Below, piece by piece: positions 26,058-36,111 of a stretch of DNA of 64,000 nucleotides. The position numbers and the translations under genes are program-made. Source of the stretch: JADMIH01 sp035274425 (lineage in GTDB: Bacteria > Chloroflexota > Chloroflexia > QHBQ01 > JADMIH01); the NCBI GenBank assembly GCA_035274425.1, contig DATEOC010000018.1, positions 1-64,000 of the forward strand, given 5' to 3'. Numbering within the stretch: the stretch's first letter is position 1; each line of letters opens with the position of its first letter. Below the pieces are notes generated by a model that worked only from the letters and a program-made list of their open reading frames with translations, was not told the origin of the DNA and did no database searches.

Positions 26058-26582
26058 GTGAGCGACGTGAAACGACCATTGCTCGCGAGACAAGTAGCAC
26101 CCCTACGCCTGGCCTGGGCTTTACCCCCGCTGCTCTGGCTCGAAGGATTGAGTCTTGTTTTCGGGATCTTTTCCTGGGGCGGTTTAGCTGTTCGCTCACT
26201 GTTCGTCGCACTCCTCCTCCTTATTTGTTGGCTCATACAGCCATATCCGCACGCGGGACGCGAAGGGGTGAGGGAGTGGATATTGCCCTGGCCCCAACTG
26301 GCTGCGGGCGCTCTCTGCATACTCACCACAACTGTTGCTCTTTACTGGGACGATACTCAAGCAGGCTGGCTCGCCCTGGTCACGTGGTATGGCTTGCTAC
26401 CGGGGGCCGGGAAGATCGTACTCTCCCACCGCAGACGCATGGCTCGTGGGGTAGGAGTAATGCTCCTCTCCCTGCTGTGGGGGCGACGCCTGCTGTCCTC
26501 GTGGCAGCCGCGGCAAACTTCGCTGAAGAGGAGTTCTATGTTGCCTTACTGGCCCTCGTGCTGGCAATATTCAGCCTGCTAG
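26058..26582 (+). CDS. N-terminal membrane fragment of a frameshifted lyase gene
   Basis: This frame (GTG 26058; TTG 26022 also possible) encodes four or five hydrophobic helices (SLVFGIFSWGGLAV, LFVALLLLICWL, LAAGALCILTTTVALYW, GVGVMLLSLLWG) and then turns into non-hydrophobic, unlikely sequence after about 26480. At the run of five G at 26479-26483 the hydrophobic reading continues in the frame of the next entry. The two were probably one gene of about 840 codons. I therefore read this as the 5' part of a gene broken by loss of one G, or a base-call error; programmed -1 frameshifting is less likely but not excluded. Confidence 0.6.
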   Translation: MSDVKRPLLARQVAPLRLAWALPPLLWLEGLSLVFGIFSWGGLAVRSLFVALLLLICWLIQPYPHAGREGVREWILPWPQLAAGALCILTTTVALYWDDTQAGWLALVTWYGLLPGAGKIVLSHRRRMARGVGVMLLSLLWGRRLLSSWQPRQTSLKRSSMLPYWPSCWQYSAC

Positions 26583-28582
26583 TGCTGCTGTCAGCCAGCC
26601 AAATCAAGGTAGGGCAACCGCCTGCGACGCTCCGTAAGGGTATGCGCGCCCGCGCCTCTTTTCTCGGTATGTCGATGGCGACCCTTTCGGCTATTGGAGC
26701 CTTGCTCACAATCCTGGGTTACCAGGATAGTTTCTATCCGGATACAGCGCCGTCCTATCAAGGTATCACTGATGCAACCCCTTTCTTGTGCGGCGATGCC
26801 CCCCCTGTTGCGCCTGGCGGTGTGGTCAATCCCGCCATCGACGGCGAGGAGGTCTTTCGACGCCTGTTGGCGCGCGTCGAGGCCAACCCCTTGAGAAGCA
26901 CGCCTGAGTATGGGATGTTGGCTCTTGGGACAGGGGAGGCTCGCTGGGCTAAGGAGTTCCATAGCAGCTTGCTGGAAGAGGCGTCTGCACAACGCTTTAC
27001 CGGCCCAACCAACAGCATCAAAGCAGTGCAGCATGAGGCCGCCCTGCGCGTCTACTACTATGCCCGCATGCGCGATGCATTCCCGAAGCTCTTCTCGCCG
27101 GAGGAGCAGCAGCGTGTCCGCTCCTGGTTCGCCGGTATCAACCGCCGCGCCATGACGGTTGAATGGGTCGATTGGTTTTATGGGGTTGCGTTTGGTAAGT
27201 GGCCTGAAGGCCCATACGAGAACCAGGACACGGGTGCGGCGCTGGTCGCCGCTCTCGAGAGCGAGGGGCTGGCAGCGCCGGAGCTGTCAGCGGCCAATCG
27301 CAGCTATCTAGCTCGCAACCAACGAGGCTGGGCCACCGGCTTCCGCAACAGCGACGACGACCTGGCTTACCAACCTGTATGGCTACAGAACGCGCTCTTG
27401 CAGAGCCGCTTCAGCGGCACAACGGATATGCAACACCAATCACAGTCGTTCGAGTGGTTTCTGATGCAATCGCTACCGGACGGCGCGCCCTGGGGCTTTG
27501 GTCGCCCTCCCAGCGTCTCCCCGGCAGGCACCGCCTACATGGGGGCGCTCATCCTGGAGGACCCACGCTACGTCTGGCTGGCGGACCGTGCTCTGGGAGT
27601 ACTGGAGGCTAGAGGCGAACCGCTCTTCGCCCCGCTTGGCGTGGAGCACCCTATCGCTCTCGCGGGCCAGCGGCCCACACAAGGCTCGTGCTTGCTGTAC
27701 GGCAATTCGGGCCTTCCAACCCAACAGGGCCCACTTGCTCCCGATAAGATCGTTCTCCGCGATGGCTGGTCCTCCGATGACGCATACCTCGCGCTAAACC
27801 TTCGCTTCACCGGCTGGCACCGCTACAAGGCTACGAATACTATCTCCCTTATTTACATAGACGGGCCGCTCGCCGTGGAGCAACTTGATGCTCCCTCATC
27901 TGACTGGCTACCAAGTGGTCGCAGCCTCTTTCGAGACAAGCGTATCCCACGCGAGAAGCTGAACGGCCTCGTTATCGCTCGTACCGGCATCGGGGCAGAT
28001 ATCTCCATTCTGACAGGCATGGGGGGCGAATGGGCACAGGACCCTCCCTTCTATGCTCATGTCGAGCATTTCGACACGTCGGCTGTTGTTGATGTTAGCA
28101 CCACGACCATCGTAGAGTGGCATGGATGGCAGCATCGCCGGACGGTCGCCCTCTACCATGACGGGCCGATTATAGTGGTCGACCATGCCGAGGGTCCCAA
28201 GGGAGTCCAGGCAGCGATCCTCTGGCATCTTGCCTCTGCGGGCGTGAGCGGAATGAATCGGCTCGCAGAAAGGAGCGGTCCGTCTCAAGAGAGAGAAGGA
28301 GAGCGACTCACCTTGAGGGACAGGGCGCACCCGGCGGAGCTTCTGGTCCTTGCACCCTCGCCCCTGGAACAGTTACAACTAGAGGTCACTCCCCGTGGTG
28401 CCGAACGCGCGGATCTGCGGATCAGCTCTCGCGCCCCTGCTTCAGGCCAGCTCGATGTGCTCACTATATTCTTGACTGACGGCTGGATAGGGGCCACTGC
28501 GGCGGTCGCGACCACAAAGGATGGGACGGTGCTCAGCATCACTGGGACCGATGGGCAAATTGCCACTTTTCGTTTACCCTGA
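26225..28582 (+). CDS. Membrane-anchored heparinase II/III-like lyase (frameshifted gene)
   Basis: The frame is open from 26225, but residues before about 26480 are low-complexity wrong-frame sequence; true coding resumes at ATPAVLVAAAANFAEEEFYVALL with a further two membrane helices. The extracytoplasmic part (about 600 aa) has an alpha-helical toroid-like half (WSWFAGI, GRPPSVSPAGTAYMGALIL) followed by a beta half with VLRDGWSSDDAYLALNL and GWHRYKATNTISLIYIDG, a layout and wording like heparinase II/III-type and alginate lyases. It would cleave an acidic or surface polysaccharide. The catalytic residues are not certain. The gene is 9 bases before the next membrane-protein gene. Confidence 0.55.
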   Translation: MLAHTAISARGTRRGEGVDIALAPTGCGRSLHTHHNCCSLLGRYSSRLARPGHVVWLATGGREDRTLPPQTHGSWGRSNAPLPAVGATPAVLVAAAANFAEEEFYVALLALVLAIFSLLVLLSASQIKVGQPPATLRKGMRARASFLGMSMATLSAIGALLTILGYQDSFYPDTAPSYQGITDATPFLCGDAPPVAPGGVVNPAIDGEEVFRRLLARVEANPLRSTPEYGMLALGTGEARWAKEFHSSLLEEASAQRFTGPTNSIKAVQHEAALRVYYYARMRDAFPKLFSPEEQQRVRSWFAGINRRAMTVEWVDWFYGVAFGKWPEGPYENQDTGAALVAALESEGLAAPELSAANRSYLARNQRGWATGFRNSDDDLAYQPVWLQNALLQSRFSGTTDMQHQSQSFEWFLMQSLPDGAPWGFGRPPSVSPAGTAYMGALILEDPRYVWLADRALGVLEARGEPLFAPLGVEHPIALAGQRPTQGSCLLYGNSGLPTQQGPLAPDKIVLRDGWSSDDAYLALNLRFTGWHRYKATNTISLIYIDGPLAVEQLDAPSSDWLPSGRSLFRDKRIPREKLNGLVIARTGIGADISILTGMGGEWAQDPPFYAHVEHFDTSAVVDVSTTTIVEWHGWQHRRTVALYHDGPIIVVDHAEGPKGVQAAILWHLASAGVSGMNRLAERSGPSQEREGERLTLRDRAHPAELLVLAPSPLEQLQLEVTPRGAERADLRISSRAPASGQLDVLTIFLTDGWIGATAAVATTKDGTVLSITGTDGQIATFRLP

Positions 28583-28591
28583 TTCTCTATA

Positions 28592-30610
28592 GTGTTTATG
28601 GATATCTTTTCTACCTCCACATGGCTAAGCGTTATCCTTGCCGCGCTGGTGCTCACTCTGCCCGGCACTGCGCTCTATATGCTTGCCGCGCGAACCATGA
28701 AGGGCAGGGCTGAGGTGGGCGTGTGGCCAGCACTCTTGCCAGGTATCGGCTTGAGCGTCGCATTTTGGCCCCTCCTGCTCCTCTACGTCTCTTTACTCGG
28801 TCTGCGCCTCGATGCGTTTGCGGTTTGGCTTGTGCTTGGCCTGGCACTGGTCTCGATAGTGTGGCTCTCCTGGACCGATAAATCTCCGAAGCGCCCGACG
28901 ATGGAGGAATTGCTGACGGGCGTCACGCTGGCGGGTATGACGCTTACAGCCCTGGTCTTCCGGCTCGGCGACGTGCAGGGTCTAGCGGTCCCGATGTTCG
29001 GCGATTCCCTGCACCACACGATGATTACCTCCATCATAGAGATCGCCGGGCGCGTGCCAGGCGGCTACCAGCCCTACCTTCCCGTGGATACTTTCACCTA
29101 CCATTTTGGCTTCCACACCCTCGCCGCGATTACCGCCATGCTGACGGGTGTTGCACCATCTGGCGCTGTGCTCATCATGGGGCAGGTGCTCAACGTTGCC
29201 TCGCTGCCGGTAGCATATTTGCTCTCTCGAACCCTCTTTGACTCTCGGCTGGCAGGTCTCCTCAGCGCCCTCATCACAGGTTTTGTCTCGGTGATGCCCG
29301 CTTACTATGTCAATTGGGGCCGCTACACTCAGCTTGCGGGCCTGGTACTCCTGCCGGTGGCCATGGTGATGCTCGTGCGGATAGTCCGGCGTGACGCCAA
29401 AGGGTACGAAGTGGCGCTGGCGGCATTCTGCATAGCCGGGTTGGTCGTGGTGCATTACCGCATACTCATCTTCTACGCTCTCTTCATCGCGGCGCTTGCA
29501 GGCTGGTACCTGGTAAGCAACCTGCGCGAACGGGATGTACTGATAAAGGGCCTGGTCCGCGTCGGTCTCGCGGTCGGAGCTGCGCTCATCGCGACTGCGC
29601 CCTGGCTATGGAACCTCTACACGAACTACTTCTGGGGACTGGTCGATAGGCTCAGCAGCGTATCGCCTGAGTACATCGCCTCCTACAACGCATTTGAGAA
29701 CTTCCAGTTCTACGCAGGTCGAGTGCTACCCCTGCTGGGTCTATCAGGTGTTCTGGTCGCTCTCGTGCATATCTTTCTGCGGATGCGCAGGCCTGTTGGG
29801 ACAGCGAATGTAGGAGGGGAGAAGGATGGTCTTGCGCCCGCGCTTGCCGCATTGACTGTGGCAAGCTGGGCGGTACTTATCGTCGGAAGCATCTGGATAG
29901 TGCCTGGGGCTATCGGCAGCTTTGCTGCCGCGATCACCCTCTACCTCCCCCTGTCGGCACTGGGGGGGTATGCTATTGCCTGGCTCATCGAGAAAGTGGC
30001 ACTGCGTCTGAAGGTAAGCTTACCGAGGCTCTCGCTGGCGCTTCTACTAGTCGCACCGCTGGCAGCCCTCGTTATGGGCACCTGGCACGTCTCGGACCCT
30101 GCACGCTTCAGCTACGTTCGAGATGAAGATATCAAGGCCTTTGAATGGATCAAAGAAAAGACGCCGCAGGAGAGCAAGTTCCTCATTTCATCGGAGATCA
30201 GCTACGCAGGGAGGGGCGTCACCGCCAGCGACGCCGGGATGTGGCTGCCCCTCCTCGCGGAGAGGCCGGTGAGTCTGCCCGCCCTCTCCTCGTGGTCTGA
30301 GCACCCGGTCGACCCGGAGCTTTTCACGAACGCAAGGCAGCTGGGGGCGTATACCCAACCGGGGAGCGACCCAGAGATACGCAGGCTGGTGGCGCTTGGT
30401 ACCGTACCCGCGCCCCTGCCCCCTGACGATCCCGAACTACTGGCTCTGATGCAGCGGCTCGGTATCACGCACGTTTACTCAGGCACAGCCGGTGGAGCGA
30501 GCAAGCAAAGGCTGGATGTGGCAGCTATGCGACGCGACAGTTGCCACTACAACCTCCTCTACTCTGCTAGTGGCGTTTACGTTTTCCAGGTAATCTATAG
30601 CTGCAAATGA
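28592..30610 (+). CDS. Multi-pass membrane protein, GT-C/DUF6541-like
   Basis: Protein of 672 aa with about 13 hydrophobic segments up to residue 500 and a soluble C-terminal domain of about 170 aa. The first large external loop contains FGDSLHHTMITSIIEIAG and DTFTYHFGFHTL, an acidic/histidine arrangement seen in DUF6541-type relatives of GT-C glycosyltransferases. GTG 28592 or ATG 28598 can start it. Only 9 bases separate it from the lyase-like gene, so the pair is likely an operon. A glycan-related role is inferred from topology and neighbours; no catalytic residue is proven. Confidence 0.7.
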   Translation: MFMDIFSTSTWLSVILAALVLTLPGTALYMLAARTMKGRAEVGVWPALLPGIGLSVAFWPLLLLYVSLLGLRLDAFAVWLVLGLALVSIVWLSWTDKSPKRPTMEELLTGVTLAGMTLTALVFRLGDVQGLAVPMFGDSLHHTMITSIIEIAGRVPGGYQPYLPVDTFTYHFGFHTLAAITAMLTGVAPSGAVLIMGQVLNVASLPVAYLLSRTLFDSRLAGLLSALITGFVSVMPAYYVNWGRYTQLAGLVLLPVAMVMLVRIVRRDAKGYEVALAAFCIAGLVVVHYRILIFYALFIAALAGWYLVSNLRERDVLIKGLVRVGLAVGAALIATAPWLWNLYTNYFWGLVDRLSSVSPEYIASYNAFENFQFYAGRVLPLLGLSGVLVALVHIFLRMRRPVGTANVGGEKDGLAPALAALTVASWAVLIVGSIWIVPGAIGSFAAAITLYLPLSALGGYAIAWLIEKVALRLKVSLPRLSLALLLVAPLAALVMGTWHVSDPARFSYVRDEDIKAFEWIKEKTPQESKFLISSEISYAGRGVTASDAGMWLPLLAERPVSLPALSSWSEHPVDPELFTNARQLGAYTQPGSDPEIRRLVALGTVPAPLPPDDPELLALMQRLGITHVYSGTAGGASKQRLDVAAMRRDSCHYNLLYSASGVYVFQVIYSCK

Positions 30611-30647
30611 GTATTATCCCCGCCTCCTACTTGACATCGCGCTCGAT

Positions 30648-32636
30648 CTATCTTATGCTCCGCGTCTGGCAGTTGGGGAAGAAGGTGTTCGCCACGATCT
30701 TACTGGCTTGCCCTCTTGTCACGTTGTTATAGGGGCGGAAGTATGGCCTGTTCTGGCCGTCGCAAGGCTCTCCCTCTCCGCCGCATGGGTAGCCGCTCAT
30801 CACTCCTAGTTGTGTCAGACGCATTATCCAGATGTAGAAAGGATTATCTTCCAACACGTCGGCATAGAACTGTCCCGTAGGATTCCCTCCTACACCTGCT
30901 GCATTACTCACTATCTTCGCTAACTGCCCACGTGTAGCATTGGCCACAGGGCGGAAGTATGGGAGGTTGGCAGGAGGGTTGCAAGGCTCCCCTTCCCCTC
31001 CACACGGATAACCTCCCATGAACCCATGATTGGCCAGGCGATTAATCCACGTAAAGAAGGGATTTGAAGGATCCACATCCTCGAATATTTGCGGACCAGG
31101 GTCATCCTCGATGTTAGCAGCATTGGAGACCATTTTTGCAATTTGCCCCCTGGTTATTGCGTTCCCTGGGCGGAAGGTACAATCGGAGTAGCCGGAGATA
31201 ATCCCCCTGTTTACAAGGCACGTGACGAACTGGTAGAAAGTGCTATCAGGTGGCACGTCACTGAAGCTGCCGGCTGTACAAGGCGTCGGGGTAACCGTAG
31301 GCGTTGGTGTGTCGGTCGGTAGAGGTGTGTTCGTTGGTTCCGGTGTAATGCACGTATCGCTGTAATGCGCGGCCAGCGTCTGCACATTGGATTGATAGAC
31401 GTCGCCCTGCACCCCTACGGCCCATACACTGTTGGACCCAACAGTGTCAACCCCGTAAAGGCTTTCATCTACTAACTCTACATCCGGTCCGGCGAACAGG
31501 CTCCAGGTCGCCCCATCCCAGTGAAGGACGAGCGCCGCGTACGAGTAGAGCGTGCCGGGACTGTACGAACCCACTGCCCATACATCGTTCGATGCGAGTG
31601 CTGAGATTCCATATAGCTCATCCTCTACGGAGTCCGGCGGGAGCGGGTAAGTGACCATGCTCCACGCGCTGCCATCCCAGTGCTCAATCATCGTTCTACT
31701 TCGATCCGTACTCCGGTACGCACCTACAGCCCATATATCGTTAGCTGCAACACCATCAACAGCATTTAGATTGTTGGGCCTGTAGTCGCCCATGGGGGTA
31801 GTCGGGTTCTCAACGATAGCCCACGTGCTCCCATCCCAGTGTAACGTCAGGGGAAGGCTCGCATTGAGCACAGAGCCAACAGCCCAGGCATCGTTCGAGG
31901 AGAGGGCATGGACACCGTAGAGCTGGTTGGATACATTCCCTACGTTCGGGGTTGTAACTATGCTCCACGAAGCACCGTCCCAGTGTAAAGTCAGCGTTAC
32001 GCTATTACCCGTGCTTGGACCCGACACCGCCGTATAATAGCCGACGGCCCAGATGTCGTTCGGCCCCACAGCCGAGACAGCAAAGAGCCTGCTGTCCGTT
32101 CCCGGTGTGGCTGGAACAGGAGAAACGCTCCATGTTGAGCCATCCCAGTGCTCGACCAGAACGCTAACCCCGCTCGTAGAAAAACTATAACCGACAGCCC
32201 AAACGTCATTAGATGCTACGGCGCTCACCCCAAGCAGCACGCCGACGCCATCAACATTAGGGCTGGATACTCTGGTCCAGGTGCTGCCATCCCAGTGTTC
32301 GGTCAGGGTCTGAGGGGTCTGGAACAGGTAGCCGGAATAGCCTACCGCCCAAATGTCGTCATCTGCAATGGCCGAGATGCCTCTAAGGGCGTTAGGACGA
32401 CCCGACACATTTGCGCTCTCAACCACACGCCAGGCAGCCCCACATGTTGGCGATGCAGTCGGACCGCCTATTTCTCTCTCTTCATACCTGGGCGCACCCT
32501 CAGGGGTAGCAGAGGCGGGCACGGCGAAGATAGTGACGCACGACAAGACCGCAACGCCGGCAATCCAGGCCAGTGCTAATCTGCCTAAGCTCAGGTGCTG
32601 CCTCTTTTGAGCCACGAGACCGTCGGTTACTCTCAT
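30648..32636 (-). CDS. Secreted seven-repeat beta-propeller protein with three SLH domains
   Basis: Protein of 662 aa. A signal peptide (hydrophobic LALAWIAGVAVLSCVTIF, cleavage after ASA) is followed by seven units of about 50 residues, each with 'hWDGSxW' and 'NDVWAVG' motifs; the number fits a seven-bladed propeller. A Pro/Thr linker (TPTPTVTPTPC) leads to three SLH domains with the CGGEGEPC insertion in the last two, for attachment to the cell wall. ATG 32636 follows a GGACGGAG ribosome site. It is a paralogue of the longer protein at 32745-35780, 108 bases upstream on the same strand. Binding of a ligand or glycan is likely, but none can be named. Confidence 0.85.
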   Translation of the reverse strand: MRVTDGLVAQKRQHLSLGRLALAWIAGVAVLSCVTIFAVPASATPEGAPRYEEREIGGPTASPTCGAAWRVVESANVSGRPNALRGISAIADDDIWAVGYSGYLFQTPQTLTEHWDGSTWTRVSSPNVDGVGVLLGVSAVASNDVWAVGYSFSTSGVSVLVEHWDGSTWSVSPVPATPGTDSRLFAVSAVGPNDIWAVGYYTAVSGPSTGNSVTLTLHWDGASWSIVTTPNVGNVSNQLYGVHALSSNDAWAVGSVLNASLPLTLHWDGSTWAIVENPTTPMGDYRPNNLNAVDGVAANDIWAVGAYRSTDRSRTMIEHWDGSAWSMVTYPLPPDSVEDELYGISALASNDVWAVGSYSPGTLYSYAALVLHWDGATWSLFAGPDVELVDESLYGVDTVGSNSVWAVGVQGDVYQSNVQTLAAHYSDTCITPEPTNTPLPTDTPTPTVTPTPCTAGSFSDVPPDSTFYQFVTCLVNRGIISGYSDCTFRPGNAITRGQIAKMVSNAANIEDDPGPQIFEDVDPSNPFFTWINRLANHGFMGGYPCGGEGEPCNPPANLPYFRPVANATRGQLAKIVSNAAGVGGNPTGQFYADVLEDNPFYIWIMRLTQLGVMSGYPCGGEGEPCDGQNRPYFRPYNNVTRGQASKIVANTFFPNCQTRSIR

Positions 32637-32744
32637 CTCTCCGTCCTTTCGCCGTTCCGCCGTCTAGGGCGTGCCTGAACGCCTGAATCTGGCTCCTATT
32701 ACTGCCTGAAGCCCTGGTGCTATGGATTGATGCTGGGTTGGCAA

Positions 32745-35700
32745 TTAGGGACGAAGGCAGTTAGGGAAGAAAGTATTTGCCACGATCTTACTCGCCTGGC
32801 CCCTTGTGACATTATTGTATGGCCTGAAATACGGCCGGTTCTCTCCGTCACAAGGCTCGTTCGGACTACCGCATGGATAACCGCTCATCACACCCAGCTC
32901 CGTTAGCCTCATTATCCAAGTATAGAATGGATTGTCTTCTGGTACATCAGCAAAGAACTGCCCTGTAGGTGTGCCTCCAATTCCTCCCGCATTGCTCACT
33001 ATCTTGGAGAGTTGCCCTCGAGTAGCGTTAGCGAAGGGTCTGAAATAGGGCAGGTTATTGGAACCGCACGGCTCGCCCGGTCCGCCACATGGATACCCGC
33101 CCATGTAGCCGACATTGGCAAGACGGTTGACCCAGGTGTAGAAGGGGTTGGTGCTATCTACATCTTCGAAGACTTGAGGTCCGGGGTCCTCCTCGATGGC
33201 CGCAGCATTGGAGACCATCTTGGCTATCTGCCCCCTGGTTATCTCATTACCTGGCCTGAAGGTACAATCAGAATAGCCGGAGATAATTTCCCTGCTCACA
33301 AGGCACGTGACGAACTGGTAGAAAGTGCTGTCAGGCGGCACATCACTGAAGCTGCCAGGTGTACAGGGCGTTGGACTGGGCGGGGGCGTAGGTGTTGGCC
33401 CTGGGGACTGCTCATGCCATAGCCCGATGTAGTATGAGAGCTGCCCTCCCGCGCCTGTGAAATTGCCACCCACATACACATCGACGGCCTCACCAGAACG
33501 CCAGACCGCGACGTCATCGATATAGTCGTTTACGCCGGTGCCCAGGGTGTGCCACTGGCTGCCGTCCCACTTCGCTATATTGCTCGCGCTCACACCACCG
33601 GCGGTTGTGAAGTAACCCCCTGCGAACACATCTTGCCCGTTGATTGCAAGGCCACTGACTGAGCCTGGTGGGGTCGCGCCTGTGATACCACTTCCCAGAG
33701 GATACCACTGGCTGCCATCCCACCTCGCGATACTGTTCGCACTCACACCCGCGGCGCTCGTAAAGTCACCACCAACGTAAACGTCCGTGCCATCAAGCTT
33801 TATGTCAAAGACTCGGTCATTTGTGCCGTTGTTCGTCCACTCGCCCAGGAGGTTCCACTGTGTCCCATCCCATCTGGCGATATTCCTGGCGGGCACGTTG
33901 CCTGCATAGGTGAACGCTCCGCCCACATATACGTCACTTCCTGATACTGCTATTGCGTACGGAACGTTTTGAAGCCCATTTGTTGCTCCTGTCCCCAAAG
34001 ATGACCACTGGCTCCCATCCCACCTGGCGATATAGTATGCAGTTGTGCTCCCCACACTTGTGAAGACACCCCCGGCATAGAGGTCACTCCCGCTCGCAGA
34101 AAGCGCATAGACGACGTTGTCCGGTCCATTAGGCAAGGCGTGCCACTGGCTCCCATCCCACCTGGCTATATACGGCGTAGCGAGGCCACCCGCGCTGTCG
34201 AAAGAGCCGCCAACATAGACATCGGTGCCGCTGATCGCTATTGCGCGCACAGTGACGCCACTCACGCCGTTAGTCGGCCCGCTTCCTAACGTATGCCAGG
34301 CGGTGCCGTCCCACCTGGCGATATGCCCTACGCTTATCCCACCCACCATCGTGAAATCGCCGCCAACATACACATCCGTTCCGCTGACGGCTATGGCCCT
34401 CACACGGCCATTAGTGCCGAGCGTCACGAATCTGCCGTCCCACCTCTCGTCGTCAGGAACTGAGCGCGTAACGGTCGGCGAGGGGGTGCGTGTAGGGGTG
34501 TTTGTGGCCGTCGAAGTCGCGGTGGCGGTGGCACACGGGCCGGTATAGTGCTCAATCAGCGTGCTCTCCACGGCGAATGTCGGGTGGTACGAGCCCACAG
34601 CCCATACTTCATTACCTGGCAGCGCAGCCGCGGAGTAAAGGTCCGCATCGTTACTACCTATGGCCTCCGTAGGGGCAATCTTCCAGAGGGTGCCATTCCA
34701 GTGCATGGCTAGCGTGCCATCATAACCGGTGGAACTGCCTGCGTATGAGCCTACCGCCCATACGTCGTTAGCGGACACAGCCGCCACTCCGTAGAGATGC
34801 GTGCTCTGGCCGACGTTGGGGCTGTCGACCCTCGTCCACGTGGAGCCATTCCAGTGCAGCGTTATCCCCAGCGAGCTATATGTCCCAACAGCCCAGACAT
34901 CATCGCTTGAGATGGCGGTAACCGAGTAGAGGCGTACTTCAGTGAGAGCGGGGGTAGGCACTGCACTCCAGGACGTTCCATCCCAGTGCAGTATCAGGGG
35001 GTTATTTCCGCCATATCCCACTGCCCAGGCATCGTCGCTGGCGACAGCCTCCACGCCAAGCAATTCATTGTCCGCCGGTCCGACACTCGGACTTGGCACA
35101 ACACTCCAGGATGTACCGTCCCAATGCAGAGTAAGAGTTCTCCTCACGTTATCTGCGATATCCTGGTAATATCCCACTGCCCATGCATCATCAGGCGCGA
35201 GAGCTGTAACGGCTGATAACTGCCTGGTATAAGTTCCAGGGCTTGGGCTGGGTACGATGGTCCACTGGCTGCCATCCCAGTGGATGATGAAGGTCTGGTT
35301 CCCCGAGGCGAAGAGATTACCCACCGCCCACACGTCATTGGGCGCGGTCGCGTCTACTCCGAACAGATAGCTGCTACCGCTGCCGACATCCGGTCCGGGC
35401 ACTGCGACCCAGGTCGTTCCGTCCCAGTGCTCTATGAGGCTCCGCCCATCACCATTGGGCGCGCTATAATTGCCCACAGCCCAGACGTCGTTCGGAGCAA
35501 TGGCAGTGACGGACCGGAGGACGTTGAAGGTGCTGCTGGGGTTCGGGCTTGAAACCACGCTCCAGCCCACACAACTTTCAGGCACGTCCGGCTGGATGTT
35601 CGCACCCTGGATGTATTCGGGTTGCCCTTCGTTCCCAGGCCTACTTTTTTCAGATGCACTGGCGCGCTGCAAGCTAATCCACGTTACCGTTGCAGCCAAC

Positions 35701-35780
35701 ACGAACAGTATCGCGGGCACGAGCCACGCGTACATTCGTCGCTCCGTGTGCGCCCTCGTAATTACCTTCTTACTGTCCAT
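32745..35780 (-). CDS. Secreted double seven-repeat propeller protein with three SLH domains
   Basis: Protein of 1011 aa. After a signal peptide/anchor (YAWLVPAILFVLAATVTWISL) come seven 'NDVWAVG...hWDGTxW' units, a Thr/Pro linker, then seven units of a different type ('TDVYVGGxFTxAGG...IARWDGxxW'), another Pro-rich linker and three SLH domains. Seven plus seven units suggest two seven-bladed propellers of different origin. The SLH part is nearly identical in wording to that of the downstream paralogue. ATG 35780 has a GGGAGGG ribosome site. An extracellular binding or display function is inferred; no enzyme motif is seen. Confidence 0.86.
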   Translation of the reverse strand: MDSKKVITRAHTERRMYAWLVPAILFVLAATVTWISLQRASASEKSRPGNEGQPEYIQGANIQPDVPESCVGWSVVSSPNPSSTFNVLRSVTAIAPNDVWAVGNYSAPNGDGRSLIEHWDGTTWVAVPGPDVGSGSSYLFGVDATAPNDVWAVGNLFASGNQTFIIHWDGSQWTIVPSPSPGTYTRQLSAVTALAPDDAWAVGYYQDIADNVRRTLTLHWDGTSWSVVPSPSVGPADNELLGVEAVASDDAWAVGYGGNNPLILHWDGTSWSAVPTPALTEVRLYSVTAISSDDVWAVGTYSSLGITLHWNGSTWTRVDSPNVGQSTHLYGVAAVSANDVWAVGSYAGSSTGYDGTLAMHWNGTLWKIAPTEAIGSNDADLYSAAALPGNEVWAVGSYHPTFAVESTLIEHYTGPCATATATSTATNTPTRTPSPTVTRSVPDDERWDGRFVTLGTNGRVRAIAVSGTDVYVGGDFTMVGGISVGHIARWDGTAWHTLGSGPTNGVSGVTVRAIAISGTDVYVGGSFDSAGGLATPYIARWDGSQWHALPNGPDNVVYALSASGSDLYAGGVFTSVGSTTAYYIARWDGSQWSSLGTGATNGLQNVPYAIAVSGSDVYVGGAFTYAGNVPARNIARWDGTQWNLLGEWTNNGTNDRVFDIKLDGTDVYVGGDFTSAAGVSANSIARWDGSQWYPLGSGITGATPPGSVSGLAINGQDVFAGGYFTTAGGVSASNIAKWDGSQWHTLGTGVNDYIDDVAVWRSGEAVDVYVGGNFTGAGGQLSYYIGLWHEQSPGPTPTPPPSPTPCTPGSFSDVPPDSTFYQFVTCLVSREIISGYSDCTFRPGNEITRGQIAKMVSNAAAIEEDPGPQVFEDVDSTNPFYTWVNRLANVGYMGGYPCGGPGEPCGSNNLPYFRPFANATRGQLSKIVSNAGGIGGTPTGQFFADVPEDNPFYTWIMRLTELGVMSGYPCGSPNEPCDGENRPYFRPYNNVTRGQASKIVANTFFPNCLRP

Positions 35781-35980
35781 TAGCCCTCCCTTATCTTCTA
35801 TGACGTATCTCGAAACTTATAAGCTGAGAGCCTTTTGATAGTACAGCCTGCAAAAAATGTACCAACACCACGATTCGAGACAAAACAAAGCACCGGGCGC
35901 ATATAAGCTGCCACGGTTGCTTCTGCTTTATTCTCCGCCGGGCGCTGCCGGCAGAACGTCGTATTGTTTCTACTGGAGGG

Positions 35981-36052
35981 TGGCGAGGGGGAGATTTGAA
36001 CTCCCGACCAAGGGCTTATGAGTCCCCTGCTCTACCACTGAGCTACCTCGCC
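35981..36052 (-). tRNA. tRNA-Met(CAT), elongator type
   Basis: A complete 72-nt cloverleaf: acceptor stem GGCGAGG/CCTCGCC, D arm GCTC/GAGC, anticodon stem GGGGA-like with loop CTCATAA giving anticodon CAT, and TTCAAAT T loop. The 3' CCA is not encoded. The sequence resembles bacterial elongator tRNA-Met rather than the initiator, which is found 2 kb away. A CAT tRNA that TilS modifies to read Ile codons is a weaker alternative. Confidence 0.93.
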
Positions 36053-36111
36053 ACGAGAAAAAACAGGGCAGAGATAATTATACCAGGCGCGGGGCTGGCT
36101 GTCAATTTCTA

